Assembly: GCF_050870875.2 (NCBI RefSeq)
Contig: NZ_CP194041.2
Location: 1,240,001-1,304,000, forward strand
Origin: Agarivorans sp050870875
GTDB lineage: Bacteria > Pseudomonadota > Gammaproteobacteria > Enterobacterales > Celerinatantimonadaceae
Direction: 5' to 3'
DNA length: 64,000 nt
Made by a program: the position numbers and the translations under genes. The notes beneath the pieces are model-generated. The model was not told where the DNA came from. It saw only the letters and a list, made by a program, of their open reading frames with translations, and did not search any database. Shown piece by piece: positions 35,779-43,773 of the stretch; within the stretch, counting starts at the first letter, position 1; each line of letters begins with the position of its first letter.

Positions 35779-36315
35779 ATGTTTGATAAGTTCACCGCGA
35801 TGAATATTTTAAAGTATGAAAAAATTAAAGCTGAATTTAAGCCTTGGACAGAAACTTACTTATTGATTGCCGAGTCACTGATTAGTTTGATACGCACTGA
35901 GCAGTTAGACGTAATACATATTGGTTCTACATCAGCGAAGGTCGGTGGAAAAGGAATCATCGATCTTTCCGTTCTTTATCCGGTTGGCAAATTAAGCATT
36001 GCTGTTGAACACCTGAAATTACTCGGTTTTCAAGACCAGGTCAGTGCTAAGCCATTTCCAGTTGAGCGTCCTCGGAAGGATGGGGCCGTAGTCTATAAAG
36101 GCCACAAATACTTTGTTCATGTACATGTAATTGAAGATGGCTCAGAGGAGCATCACAAGCAGCTAAAATACAAACAATATATGCTTGCTAATCCATTAGC
36201 GCGATATGAGTATGAACAGTCAAAACAGGCGATTATTGCTACCGGAATCTCTGAACAAGAGGCTTATGGTAAATTGAAATCACCGTTTGTGAAGTCGGTT
36301 TTACAGCATTTATAA
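35779..36315 (+). CDS. GrpB (UPF0157) family protein
   Basis: A 178-residue protein of the GrpB family, which has a nucleotidyltransferase-like fold. The signature HIGSTSAKVGGKGIIDLSVL is the family's GST-x(n)-K-x-IID element, followed by GHKYFVHVHVIEDGS. Function is not established for the family; some members are fused to CoaE (dephospho-CoA kinase). An in-frame ATG at codon 8 (35800) is a possible start. It is a lone gene. Confidence 0.82.
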   Translation: MFDKFTAMNILKYEKIKAEFKPWTETYLLIAESLISLIRTEQLDVIHIGSTSAKVGGKGIIDLSVLYPVGKLSIAVEHLKLLGFQDQVSAKPFPVERPRKDGAVVYKGHKYFVHVHVIEDGSEEHHKQLKYKQYMLANPLARYEYEQSKQAIIATGISEQEAYGKLKSPFVKSVLQHL

Positions 36316-36408
36316 GTTTTTACCAATCGATGGACTGGCCCACGATTCAAATTCCCTGATTTAGCAACTGTTCACCACCCAAGAGCCATCTGCTTAGGAG
36401 AAAGGATT

Positions 36409-37017
36409 ATGCAAGAGTTTATCGCGACGTTTATTTTCTTTTTTGCTGTAATCGACCCGATCGGGACCGTACCGGTTTTTATTTCGGTGACCAGCCCTTA
36501 TGCAGAACAAGATAAACGAAAAATCGCTATAAGGGCCATTTTTATCTCTGCACTGATTTTGCTGTTTTTTGTGGTTGCGGGGGAAATCATTCTCACGGCG
36601 ATTGAAATTCCTCTACCTGCGTTTCAAGTTGCTGGTGGGATTGTGCTTTTCTTATTCGCGCTTTCAATGATATTTGGAGAGAGTAAACCAGAAGAAGAAC
36701 TTAAACTGGTTAATAAAATTACTGAAACTGCAGTTTTTCCTCTCGCGGTCCCTTCAATCGCAAGCCCTGGAGCAATGCTCGCTGCTGTATTGTTAACCGA
36801 AAACAGCCGCTATAATTTCTTTGAACAAGTTCAAACAGCGACCAGTATGTTGTGTGTATTACTGGTCGCTTTGTTATTGATGCTTGCGGCAAGCCCGATC
36901 CATCGTTTGATTGGAAATAGTGGCGCGAGCATTGTTAGTCGTGTAATGGGCCTCATATTAGCATCTGTTGCGGTCACCAATATTTTGTCTGGAATTAAGC
37001 TCTATTTCTCATTATAA
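36409..37017 (+). CDS. MarC family integral membrane protein
   Basis: A 202-residue protein with six predicted membrane helices, of the MarC/UPF0056 family (YchE/YhgN group). The N-terminal FFFAVIDPIGTVPVFISVT and the internal AVPSIASPGAMLAAVLL are the two repeated family motifs. GGAGAAAGG lies just before ATG 36409. Function is uncertain: some relatives have been called amino-acid exporters, and MarC itself does not confer drug resistance. Confidence 0.88.
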   Translation: MQEFIATFIFFFAVIDPIGTVPVFISVTSPYAEQDKRKIAIRAIFISALILLFFVVAGEIILTAIEIPLPAFQVAGGIVLFLFALSMIFGESKPEEELKLVNKITETAVFPLAVPSIASPGAMLAAVLLTENSRYNFFEQVQTATSMLCVLLVALLLMLAASPIHRLIGNSGASIVSRVMGLILASVAVTNILSGIKLYFSL

Positions 37018-37234
37018 ATAACTCGAGGGTTAAGTGAGTCGGGGCCGTTAGCAAGCGACTATTGCGAGAGTAAAGCACTACGTGTAAATCTTTGGCAGTA
37101 TGATTTGGTCATTAGATATCAGCTTCCTTGGTAGAACTGACGCAAACCTGTTTCATCTCGCTGGGGAAAATTGCTGATTTTTTGCTAGCTTTGTTCGCTT
37201 TGTAGGCACTCAGCACCAATTTGAGAAAAAGCGG

Positions 37235-37263
37235 TTGACTTGTTTATGCTAAAAACGTTTAAT
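37235..37263 (+). promoter_or_regulatory. Promoter of tRNA-Phe
   Basis: TTGACT (37235-37240) and TTTAAT (37258-37263) are separated by 17 bases and end 10 bases before the mature tRNA. This is a good sigma-70 fit. A GC-rich stretch (GCCGCCG) follows the -10, as in stringently controlled genes. Confidence 0.65.
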
Positions 37264-37273
37264 AGCCGCCGTT

Positions 37274-37349
37274 GCCCGGATAGCTCAGTCGGTAGAGCAG
37301 AGGATTGAAAATCCTCGTGTCGGTGGTTCGATTCCGCCTCCGGGCACCA
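37274..37349 (+). tRNA. tRNA-Phe (anticodon GAA)
   Basis: A 76-base cloverleaf. The acceptor arms GCCCGGA and TCCGGGC pair perfectly; the D arm has GCTCAGTCGGTAGAGC. The anticodon arm AGAGGATTGAAAATCCTC presents GAA, and the T arm has GGTTCGATTCC. The 3' CCA is encoded. The AGCTCAG and GGTTCGA boxes match the internal consensus. Confidence 0.98.
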
Positions 37350-37355
37350 CCTTTT

Positions 37356-37383
37356 AAAAAGCCTGCTTTTAGCAGGCTTTTTT
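37356..37383 (+). terminator. Terminator after tRNA-Phe
   Basis: AAAAAGCCTGC and GCAGGCTTTTT pair perfectly around TTTTA and end in a T run, seven bases after the tRNA. It can also serve the convergent XRE gene. Confidence 0.92.
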
Positions 37384-37411
37384 CGTTTGAGAGCCTCGCT
37401 TTAAAGTAGTC

Positions 37412-37975
37412 TTAGCTCTGCGAGTAATGGATTAAATTGTGGAATACCGCTGGCTGTGGATTCAAATTGCGATAGCCGTGTTCTTTATCACCAGCAAAGC
37501 GCAGCGCTTGTCCCTCTGGTAGGGTTATCCATTGTCCCTCGACTAACACATCCATTTCCCCACGAATTACGATCAAATGCTCGCTGACGCCTGCTTCATG
37601 TGGCTCAGAAACTCGTTGATAACCGGGCAATAGTGTGAGTTCAAACATTTCAAAACCAAACCGTTGTTCAAAAGGAAATAAGGTCGCGACCAGCATATCG
37701 TCGGTTGCAGGTTGTTGGCGGAGTTGTTCTGCAATTCTTACGATAGTGCCCTGAGCTTCGTTTAAGTTGGGTTCTAAGAAGCTGGAGAGTGAGGTAGAAA
37801 ATCCACTGGCGATTTTCCAGAGAGTCGCAACCGTAGGGCTAGACTCGCCCCGCTCAATCTGACCCAGCATCGCTTTACTGACGCCGGTTTTTTGAGCTGC
37901 CTGAGTTAAACTCCAATTTTTCTGTTGACGCTTGTGCTTGAGTACTTCCGCTAAATACTGATTGACGGCTTGCAA
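37412..37975 (-). CDS. ydcN: XRE-cupin transcriptional regulator (YdcN/SutR-like)
   Basis: A 187-residue regulator with an N-terminal XRE helix-turn-helix (LTQAAQKTGVSKAMLGQIER, residues about 10-65) and a C-terminal cupin ligand domain (VSEPHEAGVSEHLIVIRGE to LRFAGDKEHGYRN). It is divergent from a BenE/YdcO-type transporter gene, the arrangement of ydcN-ydcO in E. coli, where YdcN is known as SutR. Three palindromic repeats fill the shared control region, so this protein very likely binds them. The ligand is unknown. Confidence 0.87.
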   Translation of the reverse strand: MQAVNQYLAEVLKHKRQQKNWSLTQAAQKTGVSKAMLGQIERGESSPTVATLWKIASGFSTSLSSFLEPNLNEAQGTIVRIAEQLRQQPATDDMLVATLFPFEQRFGFEMFELTLLPGYQRVSEPHEAGVSEHLIVIRGEMDVLVEGQWITLPEGQALRFAGDKEHGYRNLNPQPAVFHNLIHYSQS

Positions 37976-38005
37976 ATTAGTCCCTTCATTAACGCAAATT
38001 TATTA

Positions 38006-38102
38006 TTGTATGTTATAGCGCACAAATGTTAGGCTTGTCTATGTTGTACGTTATAACGCACAAATGTTAGGTTCGTCTATGTTGTATGTTATAACGCACA
38101 AA
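38006..38102. promoter_or_regulatory. Three operator repeats in the ydcN-ydcO control region
   Basis: A 38-base unit is repeated almost exactly 2.5 times (38006, 38044, 38082). Each unit carries a 20-base palindrome of the form TTGTrYGTTATAACryACAA; the second and third have the perfect GTTATAAC core and the first has GTTATAGC. The array lies between the divergent start codons and extends to 25 bases before the transporter. Confidence 0.8.
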
Positions 38103-38127
38103 ACTCATGTTTAGGGAGTGATATGAG

Positions 38128-39315
38128 ATGAATGAAGTATTTAAGGTATCACGGATTTCTGCGGGATTTATCGCGGTGTTAGTTGGATATACCAGTTCGG
38201 CGGTGATTATTTTTCAAGCTGCTGCTGCGGTGGGGGCGAGTGAGCAGCAAATTAGTTCTTGGTTATGGGCTCTTGGCTTGGGGATGGGCTTAAGTAGCAT
38301 TGGTTTATCTTTCTATTATAAGCAACCGATCCTTACTGCTTGGTCTACTCCGGGAGCCGCCTTACTGGTGACTAGTTTGTCTGGTTTGTCGATGCAACAA
38401 GCCGTTGGTGCATTCTTGTTTAGCTCTTTGTTGATTAGCCTATGTGGTATCAGTGGCTTGATTGATAAACTCATCCGTTGGATCCCTCAGTCTTTAGCTG
38501 CGGCCATGTTAGCCGGTGTCTTACTACCTTTTTGTTTACGATTATTCAGCGCTTTGCAAAGCCAAAACTTGTTGGTCGCAAGTATGCTTGTTTGTTATCT
38601 CATCGGTCGTCACTTGGTGGCTCGTTATGTGATGTTATTGACCTTAACAGCGGGTTGCCTGAGCGCTTATAGCCTAGGCTTACTTGAACTGGGTTCGGTG
38701 AGTTTTCAATTGGCAAGTCCACAATGGGTGACGCCCGAATTTTCAATGCAGGCACTTGTTGGTGTGGGGCTTCCTTTATTTATTGTCACTATGGCGTCGC
38801 AAAATATGCCGGGGATCGCAGCGCTGCATGGCAATGGTTATCGGCCTCCAGTTTCACCGTTGATTAGCTGGACGGGTTTCACTGGGTTATTGTTGGCACC
38901 TTTTGGCGGATTTGCCTTTAATCTAGCGGCGATTACGGCAGCTATTTGTATGGGAAAGGAAGCTGATGTTGATCCGAGTAAACGTTATTGGGCTTCTATA
39001 TGGGCGGGTTGTTTTTATATTTTGATTGGTTTGATGGGCGCGACTGTGGTAAGTCTATTTTCGGCCTTTCCTCAAGCCTTAGTCGCTGCGATTGCTGGGC
39101 TCGCCTTATTAAGTACGGTGGCAAATAGTTTGCTTGCCGCGCTAGTGGATGTGCGTGGTCGAGAGGCCGCGATGATGACTTTTTTAGTCACTACTTCGGG
39201 GATTAATTTGTTGGGGATTGGCAGTGCGTTTTGGGGTTTAAGCCTTGGTTTATTGGTTCATTATTTAGCCGAGTACTGGTCTAAAAGACAGCAAAGACCT
39301 AAACACAGCCACTAA
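38128..39315 (+). CDS. ydcO: BenE/YdcO family transporter
   Basis: A 395-residue integral membrane protein with about 11-12 helices, of the benzoate:H+ symporter (BenE) family. Family segments include GFIAVLVGYTSSAVIIFQAA, LTAWSTPGAALL, PLFIVTMASQNMPGIAAL and APFGGFAFNLAAITAAICMG. The name comes from aromatic-acid uptake in Acinetobacter, but no ring-degradation gene is nearby and the E. coli member YdcO has no settled substrate. It is divergent from the YdcN-like regulator and sits directly behind the operator array. Confidence 0.88.
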   Translation: MNEVFKVSRISAGFIAVLVGYTSSAVIIFQAAAAVGASEQQISSWLWALGLGMGLSSIGLSFYYKQPILTAWSTPGAALLVTSLSGLSMQQAVGAFLFSSLLISLCGISGLIDKLIRWIPQSLAAAMLAGVLLPFCLRLFSALQSQNLLVASMLVCYLIGRHLVARYVMLLTLTAGCLSAYSLGLLELGSVSFQLASPQWVTPEFSMQALVGVGLPLFIVTMASQNMPGIAALHGNGYRPPVSPLISWTGFTGLLLAPFGGFAFNLAAITAAICMGKEADVDPSKRYWASIWAGCFYILIGLMGATVVSLFSAFPQALVAAIAGLALLSTVANSLLAALVDVRGREAAMMTFLVTTSGINLLGIGSAFWGLSLGLLVHYLAEYWSKRQQRPKHSH

Positions 39316-39449
39316 ATAAGGTGAAGGCATATGAGGGCTTTGCATCGATTCACTGCAGGGAGTGATATCATTGTCTAATGAATGAGTCCTTCATTTTGCG
39401 AGTAAATTTATCTAAAGTGGTTGTTTTAAGCTGATCGCTAAGGAATGTG

Positions 39450-40142
39450 ATGCTAGGTCGCATTGGTGCAAAGCTCTTGGGCTTATTGTTGGTTCTAACA
39501 ATGATGCTGGAGCTGATGGTTCTCGGTTTACGCTGGATTGATCCGCCGATATGGGCATGGCGGATCCATCGTAGTATTTATCCCCCCGTGAGTTACCCAC
39601 AGAAAGTTGCTCATCAGTGGTCACCGATCAATCGTATCTCTCCTTATATGAGCTTAGCGGTGGTCGCAGCGGAAGATCAGCGTTTCCCGTTGCATTGGGG
39701 TTTAGACTTTGCCGCGATCTGGCAAGCTTATCAAGATAATCATCGGGGGCAGAGTCTACGTGGGGCGAGCACAATTACCCAGCAAACGGCTAAGAATTTA
39801 TATTTATGGCCGACTCAGAGTTATTGGCGCAAGGCTATAGAAGCGGGACTGAGTCTGTTACTGGAGGCCAATTTAAGTAAGACCAGGATCCTGGAGATTT
39901 ATTTGAATATTGTTGAATTCGGCCCAGGGATCTATGGTGTCGAAGCCGCGAGTCAACAGTACTTTAAACGCTCTGCAGCCGATTTAACCGTGGAACAGTC
40001 GGCTAGCTTAGCGGCGCTTTTACCCAGCCCTTATCGTTATCACCTATGGCCAAGAACCGCTTATATAAACCAGCGAGTGAAGTGGATTAGTCAACAAATG
40101 CGGCAACTTGGCAGCCATTATCTACAGTTATCTTCAAATTGA
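39450..40142 (+). CDS. mtgA: Monofunctional peptidoglycan glycosyltransferase
   Basis: GT51 enzyme that polymerises lipid II into glycan strands without a transpeptidase domain. The 230 residues hold one N-terminal membrane helix (about 8-27) and the periplasmic catalytic domain. It shows AAEDQRFPLHWGLD with the catalytic Glu75, RGASTITQQTAKNLYLW, and ILEIYLNIVEFGPGIYGVE with the second glutamate. I start at ATG 39450, with AAGGA six bases upstream; a GTG one codon earlier is in frame. A TGAAACG/CGTTTCA hairpin (40193-40213) follows the gene without a T tract. Confidence 0.93.
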   Translation: MLGRIGAKLLGLLLVLTMMLELMVLGLRWIDPPIWAWRIHRSIYPPVSYPQKVAHQWSPINRISPYMSLAVVAAEDQRFPLHWGLDFAAIWQAYQDNHRGQSLRGASTITQQTAKNLYLWPTQSYWRKAIEAGLSLLLEANLSKTRILEIYLNIVEFGPGIYGVEAASQQYFKRSAADLTVEQSASLAALLPSPYRYHLWPRTAYINQRVKWISQQMRQLGSHYLQLSSN

Positions 40143-40253
40143 TGTCATTCCAGACTTTGGGTGCTAGGCCTTTGCGTTTTACCTCCAGTGCATGAAACGT
40201 TTTGGCCGTTTCACGGCGAACAAATATTGAACTATACGAATGCAATTACAAAC

Positions 40254-40272
40254 AGTAATCATTCTTATTAAT
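40254..40272. promoter_or_regulatory. Weak Fur-box-like sequence upstream of bacterioferritin genes
   Basis: Read on the minus strand, it matches the 19-base Fur consensus at 12 positions. It lies about 98 bases before bfr1. Iron-linked control of ferritins makes it plausible, but the match is modest and AT-rich DNA gives such hits by chance. Confidence 0.3.
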
Positions 40273-40369
40273 CGACTGTAAGTTAATGAAATGTAAAAAA
40301 TAATGTGCGAATTCTTGGTTCAAGGTATATACTCAATGGCTAATGAATATCTAAGTATGGAAGGCCTTT

Positions 40370-40849
40370 ATGAAGTCAGATCCTAAGATAATTGCCTTGT
40401 TAAACAAGGTGCTAGTTTCGGAGCTAACCTCGATTAATCAGTATTTTTTGCATGCTCGAATGTACCGGAACTGGGGCTTCGAGTTGCTCAATCAGCGCAA
40501 TTATAAGAAGTCTATTAAAGACATGAAGCAGGCGGATAAGTTGATGGAACGAATTTTGTTTCTCGAAGGCTTACCGCATGCACATATGTTGGGTAGTTTA
40601 CGCATTGGCGAAGCCGTTGAAGAAATGCTGCAATGCGATATAGATTTTCAGCTGGAGCAGTTGCCGATCCTTAAAGATGCGATTAGCCAATGTGAGCTGG
40701 CGAAAGACTACGTAAGCCGTGATTTATTGGAAGAGATTTTGAATTTCGAAGAAGATCATATTGATTGGATCGAAACGCAACAATATCAAATTGAAAAGAT
40801 GGGCCTCGAGAATTATTTGGCGGCGCAAATTAGCGAAGGAGACGACTAA
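40370..40849 (+). CDS. bfr: Bacterioferritin subunit, haem-binding type without full ferroxidase site
   Basis: A 159-residue four-helix subunit of the iron-storage cage. Compared with E. coli Bfr it keeps the haem-ligand Met52 and metal ligands Glu18, Glu127 and His130. Ferroxidase ligands are changed: Glu51 is Asp, His54 is Gln, and the Glu94 position is Gln. It should therefore bind haem but oxidise iron poorly by itself. Its neighbour has the reciprocal pattern, so the two are expected to form mixed 24-mers, as known for paired bacterioferritins in Neisseria and Pseudomonas. GGAAGG precedes ATG 40370. Its stop overlaps the next start. Confidence 0.92.
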   Translation: MKSDPKIIALLNKVLVSELTSINQYFLHARMYRNWGFELLNQRNYKKSIKDMKQADKLMERILFLEGLPHAHMLGSLRIGEAVEEMLQCDIDFQLEQLPILKDAISQCELAKDYVSRDLLEEILNFEEDHIDWIETQQYQIEKMGLENYLAAQISEGDD

Positions 40850-41316
40850 TGAAGGGTGATAGTGACGTAATTGATGCTCTAAATCGTTTATTAATGAATG
40901 AGCTGACTGCGATGGACCAATATTTTATTCATTCTAGGATGTATGAAGATTGGGGAATTAATAAACTGTTCGAACGCATTGACCACGAATATGATGATGA
41001 AAAAGGACATGCTTCTTTATTGATTCAACGTATTTTGTTTCTAGAGGGGACGCCTGATTTAAGTCAACGCGAACCATTACGAGTAGGGAAAGATGTCCCA
41101 AGCATGCTAGAAAACGACCTTAAAGTGGAATATGAAGTCGATGCGATGCTCAAAGAAACCATGGCCTTATGTGAGCTTAAAAAAGACTATGTGACGCGTA
41201 ATATGCTACAAGCCCTGATCGATGATACCGAAATGGATCATGCTTATTGGTTGGAACAACAATTGGGTCTTATTAAGAAAATTGGCCTTGAAAATTATAT
41301 TCAGAGTCAACTTTAA
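40849..41316 (+). CDS. bfr: Bacterioferritin subunit, ferroxidase type lacking the haem methionine
   Basis: A 155-residue bacterioferritin. The di-iron ligands are complete (Glu18, Glu51, His54, a glutamate at the Glu94 position, and Glu127/His130 in TEMDHAYW), so it should oxidise Fe2+. The haem-ligand methionine at 52 is lysine in DDEKGHAS. It is therefore the functional complement of the subunit encoded upstream, whose stop codon it overlaps by one base, ensuring coupled synthesis. A strong terminator follows. Confidence 0.93.
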   Translation: MKGDSDVIDALNRLLMNELTAMDQYFIHSRMYEDWGINKLFERIDHEYDDEKGHASLLIQRILFLEGTPDLSQREPLRVGKDVPSMLENDLKVEYEVDAMLKETMALCELKKDYVTRNMLQALIDDTEMDHAYWLEQQLGLIKKIGLENYIQSQL

Positions 41317-41332
41317 AAGCCCGCATCAGAAC

Positions 41333-41359
41333 AAAAACGAAAGCCTAGCTTTCGTTTTT
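41333..41359 (+). terminator. Terminator of the bacterioferritin operon
   Basis: AAAAACGAAAGC and GCTTTCGTTTTT pair perfectly around CTA, 17 bases after the second gene. The flanks allow action on both strands. Confidence 0.92.
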
Positions 41360-41408
41360 AACTTAAACTCAGAATCTCGAAAGCACGAAAATTTATCCTT
41401 CATTCGTT

Positions 41409-42074
41409 TTATTGATGGCTGATTTGCCAGTTGATTTCCGGCCAGCCTTTACTTTTGGCTACGGCCTGAAGCTTAGGACAAGGATTGACTACATAAGGCT
41501 TATCTACGTACTCTAATAAGGCTTGATCATTGATTGAGTCGGAGTAGAAGTGTAGCGTTCGATATTTTTCGGTTCGGGTTTGTAGCCACTGTTGTAAACG
41601 TGTTATTTTCCCTTCTCGGAAGCTGGCGACTCCTTTTATGCTTGGAGTATAACACTGGTTGACTTGTTCAAGATCGACACCGAGATGATATTTGATGTGT
41701 AGTTGTTGTGCTATTTCTTTCACGATAAAGCTTAATGTGGCAGAGATGAGTAATATCGTTTGTTGGCGATGGCTTAAGTCACTAATCAGTCGTTTGGCTT
41801 CGGGGTAAATAATTTGTGGAATGTACTGTTTCACGAATATTTTGACTAATGTTTCGACATCTTGGTGATGGAGTCTCTGGATAGGCTTTAGACTAAAGGC
41901 AATATACTGTTCAAGTTTTAATTCCCCTTTGGCATATAGCTGCATCATCGCGATATCTTTGCTTAAGAAGTCCTTGTCTGTGACGATTTCTGAATTGACT
42001 AAAAATTGATGCCATAACATGCCACTATCGCCTGCAATCAAAGTTTCATCTAGATCGAATATATGCAGTTCCAT
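41409..42074 (-). CDS. HAD-superfamily hydrolase, subfamily IB (phosphoserine-phosphatase-like)
   Basis: A 221-residue phosphatase-like protein. Motif I is FDLDETLIAGDSG with the nucleophilic aspartate, motif II is the serine in LLISATLSF, and motif III/IV is FYSDSINDQALLEYV. The helical cap follows motif I. I start at ATG 42074, which has GAGAGTGGA directly upstream and begins just before motif I. The frame continues 32 codons to 42170, but that part is unlike the family. Substrate is unknown. It lies 112 bases downstream of the CBM41-like protein and could be co-transcribed with it. Confidence 0.82.
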   Translation of the reverse strand: MELHIFDLDETLIAGDSGMLWHQFLVNSEIVTDKDFLSKDIAMMQLYAKGELKLEQYIAFSLKPIQRLHHQDVETLVKIFVKQYIPQIIYPEAKRLISDLSHRQQTILLISATLSFIVKEIAQQLHIKYHLGVDLEQVNQCYTPSIKGVASFREGKITRLQQWLQTRTEKYRTLHFYSDSINDQALLEYVDKPYVVNPCPKLQAVAKSKGWPEINWQISHQ

Positions 42075-42185
42075 TCCACTCTCATGATGTAAGGGTTGAG
42101 AGCTAATCATAGAGCCTGTGCTTCGCTTGTTCCAAGTCTTTCTACTATTGGGTGAAGAAAAGGCCAGCAAGCTGGCCTAAATGTT

Positions 42186-43553
42186 TTAAGCGCTATCTTT
42201 TCTTAAGTTGTGAGGTAAGCCGTCGGGCAGAGGGGCCCAAGTTTGTTGTTTCGCTTCGGCGTGCAGCACTTTGCGTAGTTTTTCGTTGGCTGCTGCTGCG
42301 TAGATTTTTTCGGTTTTAATTTCGTCTTCTTTAAGCTTTAAGCGTTCTTCCATTTTTAATTGTTGCTCTTTGTAACGTTTGCTCATACTGAGGAAAATAA
42401 AGGTGATGGTAATGGTTAAGGTGGCAACGATGGCTGCAAATAACCACCAAGTGCTTTCATTGGCCTGATTTGGTATTGGGCTATCTGAATTTTGAATTAA
42501 TTCTACAATATGAGAGCTGAGCTTCGCGTTTTGTTGTTGCAATTCATCTCGTTCGCTTTGTAACTGAGGGAGTTGTTGCTGTAAATTTTGCAGCAGTTGA
42601 GCATCACTATTATTTTGATTGAGATCGTTTTGTAATCCTAGTAATTGCTTATTTAACTCGCTTAATTGTTGTTCCAATTGTTGATTACGTTTAATTAGTT
42701 GCTGCTCTGCTGGGTTGTTTTCGCGAGTTTTCGTTTGTCGAAGTAAGCCTTGATTTGAAGCGGTTAATGTTCTGTTTTCATTGCTTATTTTGTCATTGAG
42801 TTGCAGTAATTTTTGATAATCTAGAAGTTTTTGATTGAGATTATTTTGCAAACGCTGATTGATATTTTGGCTGCTATTGAGAGCCGATTGTAATTTGCTA
42901 ATGGTTTTGTTTTTCTTATTAATATTGTCTTTTAATATCGTTAAAGAATGCTGAATATCGGATTTTTCTGAGGCATTTTCAGCGGTCGCTGTTGTGACGA
43001 TGTTTTTGGCGACTGTGGTTTTGTTGGTCTTCACTTCCGCAGAATTAACCATCGCTTGGGGGACGGGAAGCATCAGCTGAGGGCTTGCGGCCACCGATTT
43101 TACTTTTCTACTGGGGCTAACAGTCGCGACATTATCATATTGCTCCGGTAGGGAACGATAAACTTTAGGATCGTTTTCGACCAACCATATGTTGAATCCC
43201 TGTTTGTTTTTAATCCACTTCCATTCTGTAATCCCCATATGATGGGATTTACCATTGGTGACAGTATAGGAGAACTGTTTGGCATCGCTTTTAACTGGGA
43301 TCGTAAATACGACACCAAAATTGTCGAATTTATCCGGCATGAGTGGCTGGTTTGGCGAGGTTCCTTGGCGTAGTCGAAAATCGGTTTTGGCTGGTACAAT
43401 TTTGCCATTAACCATTTCTTTACCAGCCCAGATATGCAGGCCCCATCCGTCGTAATTATTGCTGATACTCTTATAATGTATGGTTACATCAGCTGCGCTG
43501 GCTGCGGCACTTATACTCCACAATAGTGCAATGAGTAGGGATCCTTTCTTCAC
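42186..43553 (-). CDS. Membrane-anchored coiled-coil protein with pullulanase-type CBM41/PUD domain
   Basis: A 455-residue protein I cannot match to a named gene. A signal peptide covers about residues 1-21. Residues 22-125 resemble the pullulanase-associated (CBM41/PUD) carbohydrate-binding domain, with the telltale YDGWGLHIWAG near the start and FDNFGVVFTIPV. A linker is followed by a long Q/N/L-rich coiled coil (about 200-355), one membrane helix (about 369-391) and a charged cytoplasmic tail ending at 455. The expected topology is carbohydrate-binding domain and coil in the periplasm, tail inside. No catalytic domain is present. Partner and ligand are unknown; alpha-glucan is suggested only by the domain. 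Confidence 0.75.
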   Translation of the reverse strand: MKKGSLLIALLWSISAAASAADVTIHYKSISNNYDGWGLHIWAGKEMVNGKIVPAKTDFRLRQGTSPNQPLMPDKFDNFGVVFTIPVKSDAKQFSYTVTNGKSHHMGITEWKWIKNKQGFNIWLVENDPKVYRSLPEQYDNVATVSPSRKVKSVAASPQLMLPVPQAMVNSAEVKTNKTTVAKNIVTTATAENASEKSDIQHSLTILKDNINKKNKTISKLQSALNSSQNINQRLQNNLNQKLLDYQKLLQLNDKISNENRTLTASNQGLLRQTKTRENNPAEQQLIKRNQQLEQQLSELNKQLLGLQNDLNQNNSDAQLLQNLQQQLPQLQSERDELQQQNAKLSSHIVELIQNSDSPIPNQANESTWWLFAAIVATLTITITFIFLSMSKRYKEQQLKMEERLKLKEDEIKTEKIYAAAANEKLRKVLHAEAKQQTWAPLPDGLPHNLRKDSA

Positions 43554-43773
43554 AATTACTCCATGAACTTGTTTTAAGTCGTACCGTTTTATAATAACTA
43601 AAAAATTAATATGGAAGTATCCGATAGATCACCAATATGATCTTAATATTTATAGAAAAATAGATTTAGCTCAACAAATGATTCACAACTATTGATTAAT
43701 CAGTCATATTTTACTCTTCGCTGGGATTGGCGTTAACATGGTATTTTGAGGTGACGGGTTTGAGGATATAAAT

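Noticed and set aside
38006..38102. CRISPR array
   Set aside because: The three units are contiguous copies including the spacer, only about 2.5 repeats, and carry a palindromic operator; there are no cas genes or variable spacers.
42186..43553. Pullulanase or other glucan hydrolase
   Set aside because: Only the accessory carbohydrate-binding domain is present; no GH13 catalytic motif follows.
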